Shown here: positions 41,583-53,121 of the stretch, one piece after another | Layout: every line of letters begins with the position of its first letter | How positions within the stretch are numbered: position 1 is the stretch's first letter | Origin: Sclerotiophoma versabilis | Taxonomy: Eukaryota > Ascomycota > Dothideomycetes > Pleosporales > Didymellaceae | DNA: 64,000 bases | Assembly: GCA_012274445.1 (NCBI GenBank) | Contig: JAAROD010000087.1 | Span: 930,001-994,000, forward strand | Direction: 5' to 3' | Made by a program: the position numbers and the translations under genes | Notes under the pieces: generated by a model | The model's input: the letters and a program-made list of their open reading frames with translations, nothing else | What the model was told of the DNA's origin: nothing | The model's database searches: none

Positions 41583-44500
41583 GATCAAAAGTAGTGGAAG
41601 ATGGAGAAACGAACTGACGGAAGTGGCATTATTTTGATCGGCGTTGATAGGAAAGACCGATGAGGCGCAAGGCAAGTTCAGTCATGCACGATGCGGGGCA
41701 GTGCATGCACCGCCCCGATTTGTGCAGCATCACAGATGCATAGAAAAGCACCTGACAAGAGGCTACACTATCTGCTCTCGACACTGCTGAAGTGTATGTA
41801 CGATTTTGAATCAGGTGCCGTTTAATCCGTTTTGAGCCCCAATGGATACACTGCTGTATTGGTCATCTTCGTTAACTGTAATACAGGCACCAATCACTGT
41901 TGTTTTGTAGCTCTCAAATGACGGGTTGTCAAGACAATTACTCCCCATCGAGATTGTTGGCGCGTTTGTGTCTACCGAGACCGCTACACAGATGCTGTAC
42001 CAGGAATCGATCGCCCATGTCTGACGGTCGATTATAGACGCGAAGACTTCGCTACTGTGATTGTAATGGACTCGTAGCATCGAATCAAGGCCTGTGTGAA
42101 ATAGCGAGCGACCTGTGTGGTGGTATTGAATCTTCTGCGTTCCTGTTTAGCTCAGTGCTACATGGTAAGATTCAACAACTCTGTGCCCGTACTACTGGCG
42201 CCTGCGCACGGGCAAACGGTAACTGCGGCGGCTGGAGGCTGGTTGTATGTAGAACACTCAGAGATCGCAGCAGCTAAACGTGATGAGGGTAGACATTCAC
42301 CGAGAATTGACTACGATTCAGCGGACAGCTGTGTTATGCTAACGAGCTTGCGTTCGTTCATTTGATGAGAACGGCCAATGTGTAGCGGAAAAATACCTAA
42401 CAAATAGCCTCTCGTGAGTATTTGAGTCTGGATGAAAAAGTTCATACCGCCTAGTTGAGCAGCCAGTGCCGCATTTATGGGTATGAGATCGACACTCTGC
42501 CGCTTTCGGAGTAATTATCACTGTTAGTTTCGAGAGTTTGGAAACGTCCATTTGGCCCTCGACACGAGGCCGTTCAAGGTTGGGCCAACAATTTGCGGGG
42601 CTAAACATCATTCAAGTACCTCCGGCGTCAATTATCTAAATCTCAGAGTGGAATTGGCTTTGAAGAGACATGCATGGCTCAGCTGAGTCTGATATAGTAG
42701 CTGCAAAAACGCTATATGTAGTCCCATCACCCGAGCCAGCACGCCTGCCGCACCGATGGAGGTACCCAGGTCTTACACCAGTGGAAGCTGCTTCCTCATA
42801 GGTTTCGTAGACAGCGCACAGAGCAGTATCTGGAGCCTTGCATAAAATGAGAGCTATCGACTCCTCTAGACTTCTTATCGGCATAAGCAACGAAGTCGTA
42901 GATCGGTATTGCCGTAGCCCCCTGCTTTTAGCACCTCCACTGCGGTTCCGCAATGTGAGTCTCAGCCGGGCTATCAGATTTAAAGATACGTTCAGATAGG
43001 TGTGACATCCCAGTGCAGTCCATTAGTATCGCCTGGTTGATAGGAATGTCTATCAGCCGCCGGACAGCAGGCGACCTACCGGTATAGTTCTCTAACCTGC
43101 ATGAAAGATCCGCCACCCATTTGCCGTTGGGTTAGATCCCGTTACCGTCCTCCCACGCGCAGACTTTTCTAGATCGCAGTCCTCCTAGCCGACATGTGTT
43201 TGAGTTCCTTATTCTGAAGAGGCGAATTTGGACTCGCGACAGTGGCCAAGCGCAACCTCCACCTCCGCAATCCCCAGATGCAGCTCCAGCAACGCGCTCG
43301 GTAGAGGCAAGATGGAGAGGTAAGTGGGCTATCCGAGACGTCGCGTGCTGTCTAATGGATCTTATGTGTCATTCCCGACTCTGGGGTAAGAGAGCCTCAG
43401 GGGGAGTGGCATTATCCTGGTGCGATGGCAATTGATTGGACTATTCGTCTTTCCGAGAAAATATATCTTCGGAATCGCTTTCCGATCCGAGTGGATTTCT
43501 CCTTCAAGCCTTGAGTGGCAAGAAAATCTCCCACACTTTGCTTTTTAGTGCAAATTGTGGTGTGAGCCTTCTGTTGTTTCGAGAAAGAGTGTCGAACGAA
43601 CACAGGGTAACAACAAAACTACACAGGGCGTGAAGGACTTTTATGTTACCACGCAAGTCGGCTGGCGTTGCGAGAGGATCCTAGTCTCGCGAAGGGTGCT
43701 GACTAACTAGCACCCTCCTCTTCACACCCTTCCCGCAATCACCATTTTCGTTGATCGACACGGCACTATCCCAAAAAGGATGTTTGTTCCATCTTCATCT
43801 CCAGGACGCCTTTCACAAAAGCCAAGACTCCACGTGTTGCGTCACTGGGAATTTAAAGTTTCCCCTCGCTGGCGCGGCGAACGATACGCCCACTTCACAA
43901 AAGATCCCGGGCGTCCAGATGTGCCACAAACCCCGCTCAATGCTTGCCAGTGTCTGATGTCACTTTCTTCCGGAATGTCTGGCTTCATCTGAAAGTGCCT
44001 ATAACCTAGTTGTTGTTTCACGATCAGCACCTGTGCATGCCATGCTAAACGTGAGTTCGCCCCCCAATTTCGATATCTCACAACGAGGAAGAGGTGGCTC
44101 CAAAGGTTGTGATATGCCGTCGAAAAGTTCTACTGCGGTATTTCTTAAGCTAGCATGACGTAGCTGGGAACGGGTAACACGAGCGCAGATTGGGATTTGA
44201 GACTCGGGTATGCTCCCGATATAGTCGGGTGTGCGCCCGGAAAGGATGACCAAGAATGAAGCGGCAAATGCTCAGACCATAGAACGGCCAAGTGAACGTT
44301 GGGAAGAAGCCCTGCCCTAAGCGTGCCTTAGCGTATATGGATTGCTGGACAATGTCACGAATATGGGATCACGAAACGACCTGGCTGTGCGGTTTAGGAC
44401 CCCAATAATTACGTACTGGTATCTGCACCCCAGAGTAGCAGCCGACGGGCGAGATGTAAGATTCATAAACACTTATCATTTCCCCAGCTTCTATCCCTTT

Positions 44501-44602
44501 CTTCAATCGTCTCGAGTGTTGCTAGTCCGGCTCCTCGGTCTCACATTCGCACCGACGAAGCTTTGTCTCTTCCTGTGCAATCCGTTACATTTTGATCTCA
44601 CA
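41583..44602. other. 3-kb region without a supported gene
   Basis: A minus-strand frame at 42928-43116 (ENYTGRSPAVRRLIDIPINQ) resembles the linker that precedes the HET core in some HET proteins, and neighbouring frames may be further scraps, so a decayed HET fragment is possible. A minus-strand frame at 41811-42080 reads like the end of a protein but has no motif. The last 100 bases are a pyrimidine-rich leader for the transporter. Confidence 0.4.
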
Positions 44603-46156
44603 ATGTCTTCCGAATCGAAAAACGACCTTGAGCAGGCTAGGTCGCCTTACAAGAAGGATGAGCTCGATCTCGAGCCCCAGGAAACACACCGCAGGGGCAG
44701 TGTGTTCAGCACAAGTGGTCGTCGAATGAGCATCAGCGACGAAGTCTTTGGTGAGATTACAGATGAGGGTCCTAACTACCGAGATGTGCGTTTTTCCATC
44801 ACAATCTGGATATTGCTATCAGCTAATGAACGTAGGTTGGTTGGATGGGCACTGTTGTTGTTATGATAAAGACTCAGATTGGTTTGGGTGTGCTTTCCAT
44901 CCCCTCTGCGTTTGATGCGCTAGGTCTCATCCCGGGGGTAATTTGCTTACTTGGAATTGGTGGTACAATTACGTGGGGTAACCATGTGGTGGGTACCTTC
45001 AAGCGTAACCACCCTGAAGTATACAGCATCGTGGATGTTGGTGAAAAGTTAGGAGGGAAAGTTGGAAAGGAGTTTGTGAGCGTTGCTTTCATGCTTTGTA
45101 AGTTTCCAGCTCCAATGACCCGAAATTCTGTTCTGACACTAGACAGGGTGGATCTGCGTTGCAGCTGCTGGATACTCGAGTATTTCGACCGCCTTGAACG
45201 CTCTCTCTCTCCACGGAACTTGCACCGCTGTCTTCGTCGTAGTAGCCGCAGTCATTGGATTTCTGACTGGCTCGATCAGAACTCTCGGAAAGATCTCGTG
45301 GCTTGCTTGGGCTGGTGTGGTCTCTATCATTGTCGCCCTGCTCACTTTGACCATCGCCGTAGGTCTCCAAGATCGCCCAGCCGAAGCGCCTCAGACAGGA
45401 CCATACGTATCAAACTACAGGCTGATCGGGAGTCCCACCTTCAATGGGGGCATGGGAGCCATCAACTCTTTTGTCTTCGCCTACGCCGGTACACCAGCCT
45501 TTTTCGCCATTATCTCTGAGATGCGCGAACCTCGGGATTACAACAAGGCTATGTACATCTGTCAAGGTACAATGACTGCGATCTACCTCCTAGTCGGTAT
45601 TGTCGTCTACTACTTCTGTGGCTCCTTTGTCTCCTCTCCTGCCCTTGGGTCCGCCGGCCCACTTCTCAAGCGCATATGTTATGGTCTCGCACTTCCAGGG
45701 CTCATTGCTTCTACCTGCCTTGTTACGCACTATCCCGCCAAATATGTCTTCTTGCGGGCACTCAGGGGATCTAAGCATCTTGTCTCCAACTCAAGGGTTC
45801 ACTGGACAACGTGGTTGTCTTGCACGTTTGGTGTTACCGTCGTAGCCTACATCATCTGCTCGGCCGTCCCCAACTTCGGTTCTCTAATCTCCTTGGTCGG
45901 CGCGCTACTCGCTACCTTCATGTCTATGCAGCCTCTTGGAGCCATGTGGCTGTACGACAATTTCAAGCGACCCATCAAGGGCGTGCGATGGACGATCGGT
46001 GTTGTGTGGGCCTCTTTCGTCATTATCATCGGTACTTACATCATGGTCGCTGGTTCCTACAGTGCCATTGTCGGCATTGTCGCTGACTACAGCTCTGGAT
46101 CGTCAGGCGCCTGGTCTTGCGCTGACAATTCCAACTCGGTTGGTGGCGGCCACTAG
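44603..46156 (+). CDS. Amino-acid transporter of the AAAP family
   Basis: Three exons (44603-44785, 44836-45097, 45147-46156) encode 484 residues. A hydrophilic, Ser-rich cytosolic N-terminus of about 60 residues ends in FGEITDEGPNYRD. Then come about eleven hydrophobic spans beginning with VGWMGTVVVMIKTQIGLGVL and SIPSAFDALGLIPGVICLL. This is the PF01490-type pattern ('KxxIGxGVLSxPxAF', then 'NSFVFAYAGTPAFFAIISEM'). Fungal relatives (Neurospora Mtr group) are proton-coupled permeases for neutral and aromatic amino acids in the plasma membrane. The C-terminal tail is short and Ser/Gly-rich. All splice phases fit. The exact substrate range is inference from family. Confidence 0.9.
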
Positions 46157-48276
46157 ACGAACGTAATAATTTTTATGAGGTTGGCACAACTCGGCAGGGT
46201 TGTAGGCATAACGTTAAATACCCGAAGCAAAGCTGAGCTTTCTGAATCAATCACAAGCCAACATGAACTCTAGAACATCAGGCTTTCTTCCACATCAGAC
46301 AATGACAAAGCTACTACGGTTCAATTTCTTGTCAATATTCCCATTCTGACAGCCGCCTGAGCTATTCTCTATCCCTGTAAGCTTTCACCCACGTTCCGAA
46401 TCCAAAAACCTGGGATTCTCTCCAGCATTGAGCAAGATGGTAAGAGGGGTAATGTAAAGGCTCGATCTGATTCGAAAGATGTTCTACCTGACGCGGCTGA
46501 CTTGGTCAAGTAGCGGGTATACAATGTAAAAGCTTGCCTAACGATAGAAAATATTCTATGGTTTCGAGATATGGCATTGCAATTCTCAATGAGATGCCCA
46601 TGCATGCCTTGCTGGAGCTGTGTGCTTTAACCCTTACCAAGGTTGTCATTGTTGATGTGCAATAAGATGCTTCGAAACAATCACGAGCGCTTATCAATCA
46701 TCAAGGCTCTGTCATACTCATGGATGGCAGCACGTAGGAAAGCAGCAAATTCCGCGCCCTTTCAACGTCCTAGCCTGTGATTCTCACATAATGTGTTGAA
46801 TTCAAACAATTTATGTCACAGTTGATGACCTCGTCAGCTATACATGCTTCATGTAATCGGACTGACGTTCTCAGGATTCACATTTTTTGACCGAACGACC
46901 ATACGGTACAGTGGACAATAACAACAAAATCCTCTCGCTCGACACCTTTCTAAAATCGAGGATCAGAACCTTAGGTATTGTAGCGGAGCTAAGCGAGAGA
47001 AACAATTTCTAGAACGCCACACGCAAGGGTGAACGAGCGTTGAACAATGTGAGAATGATAAACTGCAGTGTTATAGAAATTCGCTGGCTCATCACACAAC
47101 CAGAGCCTGCATTGTGTGGCACCCTGACCATGGCAACTTTGTTTGCTCATATTTAAATCCACAATTATAGTTACACCCTACAAGGATATCAGATCTCTTA
47201 CGGCGTTTCTTCAAGCCGCCAGTGGCCACCGCTGCATCCGAGGCCTTGACTTCGTGAACTTCGACTGGCCCAACAGTGGCCGCCGCTACGATATCGCTAC
47301 GATATTCGCTGCACTAGTCTGAAGCACATCATGCTGTGATTGGACCACCGTAGTCTACAACGGAAGATCTGAACCTAGCCTTGCGATTACGATGGGTGTA
47401 TCCACATTCCGGTGCAGAACCTTTTGGGCCTTCCACATACCGCATCGACTGGTTGCCTGCAGCAAGCTCAGCAATATGGTAATCTTGCGCAAAGGCTGGA
47501 ATTTGAATACTGGAAATCATACGACTGTAACGCTCATAGTCCAGCCTGTATCGAGCATGAGTTTCAGGCAGTCTGCTGCTCGTATCACTCAGGATTCTTG
47601 CATACATCTGTAGTTTATAGTAGAACAGCGCCATGCATCAAGTTTAAGGATCATGACATGAATAACGTTTGGTGGCACAATAAGCATTGTAGCGAATAGT
47701 ATCATGAGTGAGCAAGGATTCCGATGGATTGCTAGGAGAAAATGCATCGAGCTCATCGTGAGTGCAGTCGTAAGGATGCATGTATCTAAGAACCTTACAG
47801 GTCGTCTTTCACTTATTGAATTTATTGCCTGCTGTAATGCACTTCAACATCGTCGTGTATGATTAAATGCGTCGATACCGCATGTGCACTCGGCGTTCAA
47901 CACTGTGTGCATGGTGACCTGATGCGTCATGTTCTGAGTTCCGTCCCGCGTCCAATCCAGCTACAACTAAATTCAGCTGGTGGTAAGAATGACTTTGAAA
48001 TTGTGCGTTTCTCCCGAGCCTTGGCATCTAGCAATTTTCGTTCTGGACTTCAAGAGTGTGTAAGTCTGAATGCTACTGGAGAGTTTCGGAATAGAGTTGA
48101 GATCACGATATCTGAGACAGGAAGTTTCTGAGTACTTGTTCCGTCATCTTGCAAACGTGCGGCCTTGGTTGGCACTATGCAGTTTGTCGTCAAGCGTAGA
48201 TCACTGCTTGAATCAGAATGGAAAGCGGTTTGAAGTAACAAGATTGGATACAATTGGGCTGAGTACGCGTTCCTGG
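46157..48276. other. 2.1-kb gene-free region with one coding-like scrap
   Basis: At about 47190-47325 a plus frame reads KDIRSLTAFLQAASGHRCIR and GLDFVNFDWPNSG, which resembles a fragment of a fungal F-box-type protein and ends at a stop. No start or further exons were found. The rest has no feature that I can support. Confidence 0.45.
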
Positions 48277-49299
48277 TTATCTTGCAACGCCCATGAAATT
48301 GCCAGCTTCCATTCCAGTCACGCTATCCTGCCTCGCGAGCTCATTGCCCTGCTTTTCTGACGCAGTTGTTGATGCGGCCAGAATGTCAAGCACTCCCTGT
48401 TGAGTTCTCTGACCCGCAAATCCGCCTTCTAGATCATCTCTCAGATCGTGAACGCCTTGAGGGAAGATGCCAGCAGCTCGCCCGTGAGCAGTCTCATCGG
48501 CACTGAAATGCGTCACTGCCTGTACAACACCATCGAGTTGCGCAGAGCCCATCGCCTTCATCATAGCGCCAGCCTCGCTGGCCATAAACTCTTCTTGTGC
48601 TGTCATCGCCGTGGGAATAAACCATGGTGCGACGAGATTTACGCGTACAGGAGGATTTGCAGTAGTAGCACGGTCTCTTATGCCATAGAACAGCCCACGG
48701 ACGCCAAACTTCGACATGCTGTATGTTGCGCTTGATGGGAAGCCAACGTAGCCTGCAAGCGAGGCGATGAGAACGATCGATGGAGCGAAGGAAAGGTCTC
48801 GAGGCAGACGGAAGTAGTGAAGAGCGAGGTAGCAGGAGTAATACACTCCCTTTAGGTTTACATCCATGGTAGTATAGCCTGGCTCTGGTGGTTCGCTGTC
48901 AAGGTTCTCTACTTTGCTCGGTATCATGTCGAAGAGGTTTTGCTCAGCGCATATGCCTGCATTTGGTACAACAATATCAAGCCTCCCCTCGCCAAAAGTT
49001 ATGGCTCTCTTGAACAAAGCAATTTGCGACGTGTAGGAAGTCACATCGCTGTGCACGAATTGAACACGAAGGCCCCTCAAAGTCAGCTCATGTGCTGCAG
49101 CCTTCCCTGTCTCGATTTGGACATCAGATAAGGTGACAATTGCTCCGGCCTCGGCCAGTTTCGTTGCGCACGCAAGACCAATGCCTCTCGCTGACCCGGT
49201 GATGAGTACGGATCTCCCTTGAAGTTTCGAGAGATCTTGGATCTGGCCGAAGTCGAGAGGTACAGACTTTAGTAGCGAGGACTCAGCTTGGTTAGACAT
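48277..49299 (-). CDS. Short-chain dehydrogenase/reductase
   Basis: Single exon, 340 residues, classical SDR. The cofactor motif TGSARGIG is at residues 34-41, followed by the acidic SDVQ after the second strand, which favours NAD over NADP. NAG is at 113-115 and the catalytic triad is Ser180 (IASLAG), Tyr193 and Lys197 in TYSMSKFG. The C-terminal part is longer than in many SDRs and ends in a hydrophilic tail. Relatives include 15-hydroxyprostaglandin-dehydrogenase-like fungal enzymes that oxidise secondary alcohols. The gene lies just downstream of, and on the same strand as, a Zn2Cys6 regulator, 405 bases away, so regulation by it is possible but unproven. Confidence 0.92.
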   Translation of the reverse strand: MSNQAESSLLKSVPLDFGQIQDLSKLQGRSVLITGSARGIGLACATKLAEAGAIVTLSDVQIETGKAAAHELTLRGLRVQFVHSDVTSYTSQIALFKRAITFGEGRLDIVVPNAGICAEQNLFDMIPSKVENLDSEPPEPGYTTMDVNLKGVYYSCYLALHYFRLPRDLSFAPSIVLIASLAGYVGFPSSATYSMSKFGVRGLFYGIRDRATTANPPVRVNLVAPWFIPTAMTAQEEFMASEAGAMMKAMGSAQLDGVVQAVTHFSADETAHGRAAGIFPQGVHDLRDDLEGGFAGQRTQQGVLDILAASTTASEKQGNELARQDSVTGMEAGNFMGVAR

Positions 49300-49704
49300 T
49301 GCAGCGTACTAGATAGGCGTCCTTGGATCTGTTGTCAACATTGTCAGGCGTCAGGAGATCCACGGTACATATACTAGGACCATTACCCCTCTCGTCCTCT
49401 GGCTAGAGTCGGTATCGGCCTCCAGCGGAACTGTTCATATCCAATGAATTCGCGGATTTAGATTGACAACATCCATTCGACAGCGGTGAAAGAGTCGTTT
49501 GATCTGAGTCTGACAGCCTTGTGGGGTATTTCCAAGCGTCGGCAACGAATGCGGGGTAATCTGCAAGGGTTCCGTAGCGTCTACAACACCAGGTGCACGG
49601 TCGATGTGGAGCGCAAAGATCGGGGTAAAACGTCGTGCCCGCAGCGCCACAGTCTGTCAAAGTCTCGAAAAGCGCAATACCGGAACGGACCAAAGATCCA
49701 GTCC
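49300..49704. other. Spacer between Zn2Cys6 gene and SDR gene
   Basis: Holds the SDR promoter and the 3' flank of the regulator gene. No binding-site inverted repeat (CGG-type) was found with certainty. Confidence 0.5.
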
Positions 49705-51111
49705 TCATCCAAGTGTGAAAGACCACTCCCACTCTCGCAGCACATCTTCCCAGCACCTTCGCGTCCCACCTTCCAGCTTCGGTCGCCAAACCTCTTTGAG
49801 CACCTTTTGGACACTATCAATGTTCTCGTATCGATTGCGGTCCGAAATATCCTTCAGCCTCTTCGTTAAACGGTCGATTGCCACCTCACTGTCCAGCTCG
49901 GCGCCGGCCATGAAGATAGGATACAGCAGACTCGACTCAGCTGGGCTGCCAGGAGGTATCCTCATAATAAACTCCATTGCACGGGCGGCACATCCCGGAA
50001 CAAGGCTCGCATGTGCTTTCGAGTTGCGATAGAGTTGGATAAGTGCAGACAGGCGGTACGATTCAGCCAGCGCAATCAGATCAAGTGCGACAGGTAGATC
50101 GACCCCGGAAGAGAATGGGCTTTCGTATGTCCAGGTTTGTATGCCATTTTCGATCGCGTTAAAAGTTGCCTCTGTGAGTTGCGGAAATGCTGGATCTGGG
50201 TTGACAACATATTGAATCTTGCTGATAAGGTCGCACAGCTGATATGCGATGCCCATCAGTGGATCAATGGTCAATGGCATTGCGACGTTCAGCATCGGCA
50301 GCAAGTCACGTTCAACGGAGGGCGCCGGGGCCGTTGCTGATGCTGACACTTGAGACATGACCGATGCCATCGCGTAGTGATAGGTGAAGTGTCGGTGCAA
50401 AGAGTCAACCTCGATGCAATCGACAATGCTCTGCTCTGGAGACAGCGTGTCTAAGATCTTGCGTACACATTTGAGCTGCTGGATCCATGTCGTACTTTTA
50501 TTGCCTTTGAGTGCTTCCAAGCCTACCAGTAGTAGTATGATAGCGACAACCTGGTAAGTATCCCGCAAAGGCTGACCTGTTGGTGACAGACGCTCCTTGA
50601 TAAATCCGCTGCATAGCCTTTGATGTCGCAGGGACACAGTGCGAAGATGCGCCGCACGATCCTTATCTTCGGTGCGCCGCGCAAGCTGAGCTGATGACAA
50701 AGCGAGGATGGCATCCAGCATGCCGTCGGTTTGGAAAGCCCATGGCATATAGAGCGCTGTGTAGAAGCTTGTTGGTGTTGTCGCTACCGATACACTGGGT
50801 ACAAATTTCTCAATATAGTATTGCAGGAGATGCTGCCTTTCAGCTCCAGCATCACCAGGAAGTAGATCCCAGCAACCCAGTGAGTCCGGCACACTCTCGA
50901 CAATCTCTTCAGGACTCGAACTGGAACCCGATGAAGTGGCTTCCTGAATCAGCTTTCGCTGCGCTTGCCATTCGCAGGAGAGATTCAAACGCGTACAGTT
51001 CTCGCATGTTGGACGCCGATTATCGCAGCGCTTTCGCCTGGCACGGCACGTCAAACATCCAGTCCGAGAACGTGGGGCAAATTTTCGCTGGCGTGGCTTC
51101 GGCTCAACCAT
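49705..51111 (-). CDS. Zn2Cys6 transcription factor with Fungal_trans_2-type domain
   Basis: Single exon, 468 residues. The binuclear zinc cluster has Cys19, Cys22, Cys29, Cys36, Cys39 and Cys46 (GCLTCRARRKRCDNRRPTC, then ENCTRLNLSC), preceded by a basic stretch (RQRKFAPRSR). A Ser/Glu linker follows. From about residue 90 comes the all-helical middle region typical of PF11951 regulators (LLQYYIEKFVPSVSVATTPT, MLDAILALSSAQLARR). The C-terminus ends in the hallmark WRPKLEGGTRRCWEDVLREW. The protein would bind CGG half-sites as a dimer in the nucleus. Likely targets include the adjacent SDR gene or the phosphatase, whose start lies 533 bases away on the opposite strand; this is inference from layout. 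Confidence 0.93.
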   Translation of the reverse strand: MVEPKPRQRKFAPRSRTGCLTCRARRKRCDNRRPTCENCTRLNLSCEWQAQRKLIQEATSSGSSSSPEEIVESVPDSLGCWDLLPGDAGAERQHLLQYYIEKFVPSVSVATTPTSFYTALYMPWAFQTDGMLDAILALSSAQLARRTEDKDRAAHLRTVSLRHQRLCSGFIKERLSPTGQPLRDTYQVVAIILLLVGLEALKGNKSTTWIQQLKCVRKILDTLSPEQSIVDCIEVDSLHRHFTYHYAMASVMSQVSASATAPAPSVERDLLPMLNVAMPLTIDPLMGIAYQLCDLISKIQYVVNPDPAFPQLTEATFNAIENGIQTWTYESPFSSGVDLPVALDLIALAESYRLSALIQLYRNSKAHASLVPGCAARAMEFIMRIPPGSPAESSLLYPIFMAGAELDSEVAIDRLTKRLKDISDRNRYENIDSVQKVLKEVWRPKLEGGTRRCWEDVLREWEWSFTLG

Positions 51112-51644
51112 ACTCGGCAGGCAATTGGAAAACCTCGTCCCGGAATTGGTCGGATAGTCAATTATCCATGGGCGAAGATGCGTGCATCACCACCCGGGCG
51201 TTATTGGAGAGCGTGGTGGTGAAGGTGTCAGGGTTTCGAAGCGAAGATGCGCCTTTCTCCAGATCCCGATAAGCGCACGTGCACGGACTGTCGGCCCTTC
51301 TAGAAGGGGCGTTTACTCCGAGGTTTACTCCAGCCTCACCGTCACGCCTCATCCTTCTCACTTGACTGTTCCTGAAGACGAGGCGCGATGGAAGTATTCT
51401 TCCGCTGCAACAACTTGGCCGTTGAAGTTGACGATACGAGATGACCTGTCCTTCCCCCGATGAGGCCCACGTGTTCAAGCGGCCCCACAGACACCCTTGT
51501 CGAGCTGCCCGCTTGGGAAACATTGCCAAAGCTCATCTCCGAACGGCCATCAATGTTGCTGGGCGTTGAGAAGAATATAAAGGGCCATGGCCGGTGTGAT
51601 GTAGGTAACTGCGCCACTCAACACTGCACAGCATCACTTGCACA
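51112..51644. other. Divergent promoter region (regulator / acid phosphatase)
   Basis: Shared upstream space for the minus-strand Zn2Cys6 gene and the plus-strand phosphatase gene, containing a TATA-like element near the phosphatase start. Confidence 0.5.
51576..51581 (+). promoter_or_regulatory. TATA-like element upstream of the acid phosphatase
   Basis: TATAAA lies about 65 bases before the ATG at 51645, a usual distance for a fungal secreted-enzyme gene. Confidence 0.55.
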
Positions 51645-53121
51645 ATGGGCCGTTTCACTACGGTTCTCGCCGCTGTCTCAGCCATCACTAGCGTAGCAGC
51701 TGACGACTTCAACATCCTGCAACACGTTGGAGGCAATGGACAATGGTTCCCTGGTATGGCTGGAGGTTTCGAGATTTGACGACGCTAACAGCACTGCAGG
51801 ACCTGAAGTGACTGGCATTTCGTCTGAGGTACCTGAAGGATGCACGGTGGATCTCGCGGCCTTTTTCTCTCGTCATGGCAGCCGCTACCCAGACAACGGC
51901 GCCTATAACGAGTGGACTAACCTCCATACTCGCATCCAAGCCGCCTCAAACCTCACTGTGAGCGACAAGCGCTTGGAATTCCTCAAGACATGGAAGCCTG
52001 TGCTGTCGGACCCTTCAAACCAAATTGGCCAGGTTTCAACGACCGGCTACAAGGAGCTGACTGAGATGGGTGCGACTTGGCGTCTTCGTTACCCTGACTT
52101 GTACGACTACAACACACCCTTCACCATGTGGGCCAACTACTACAAGTCGGGTCCTCGTGTGCGTGACAGCGCACGTCTCTTCTCTCACGGCTTTCTTGGC
52201 CCCAATGCAACCGATCTCGGTACCATATACGCCCTAAACAGCAGCGACCCGGCATCTTGGATGAACTCGCTAGCTACCAGTGATTTATGCAAGGCCTACA
52301 ACGACGAAGGTGGCAGTCCTTACAAGGATGTCTGGGATAACATCTACCTACCACCAATCCGCTCTCGCCTCAACGCAGAAATCCGGGGCGGCTTCAACTT
52401 TACCCAGTCGGATGTCTCCATTATTCCATACTTGTGTGGTTTTGAGACGCAGATCACTGGCCGTCGAAGCCCTTTCTGTGATATCTTCAATGAGGAGGAG
52501 GTTCTGCAGTACGAGTACGGCCAGGACCTGCGCTATTGGTATGGCAACGGTCTGGGGTCAGATATCGAGAAGTACAACATGCTGCCTGTAATCGAAGGTC
52601 TGGTCCAGCGCTTCGTTGATGGACCGAATGCGACATATAAGACTGGCAACGGAACGTTTGTGCCCCCCAAGATCATGGCTTCGTTTTCCAACGATGGCCA
52701 GATCAATCAGATCCTTGCGGCAATTGGCGTCTTCGACAATGAGCCGCAGCTTCCTGCAAACAGGACCTTGCCAGACCGAAAGTTCAGAGCAAGCCGTCTT
52801 GTATCCATGCGTGGCACGGTCGCGTTTGAGCGCTTGTCTTGCCCGGCTACCTCCAGTGGCTATGGCACCAGCAACTCGACAAGCGAAACATATATGCGCA
52901 TCCGTCTGAGCGAGGTGGTGTACCCGGTCGTGGACTGCGCAAGCGGTCCTGGATCGTCTTGCCCACTCTCGCAGTACCAGAACATCATCAAGAGCAAGAT
53001 TGATGCGGTCGGTGACTTCACAAAGATATGCAATACGACTGATTCGAGCTTTGCGGCAAGGCCAACTACTACGTTCTTCAGAGACAATACACTGCCGTAC
53101 CAGCGCATTGTGAAGCCGTAG
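51645..53121 (+). CDS. Secreted histidine acid phosphatase / phytase-like protein
   Basis: Two exons, 51645-51753 and 51800-53121, give 476 residues. Signal peptide MGRFTTVLAAVSAITSVAA is followed by NILQHVGGNGQWFPGPEV, a conserved start of this group. The phosphate pocket RHGSRYP is at 61-67 (His62 would be the nucleophile). Many N-glycosylation sites (NASN-, NLT-, NAT-type) and paired cysteines (CASGPGSSC) are present. The proton-donor motif, usually HD in FxHDxx, reads Asn334-Asp335 here (ASFSNDGQI). Because several fungal paralogues I recall also have ND, this may be a natural subgroup with altered catalysis rather than a loss. The enzyme would release phosphate from extracellular monoesters. 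It faces the Zn2Cys6 gene head to head. Confidence 0.92.
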
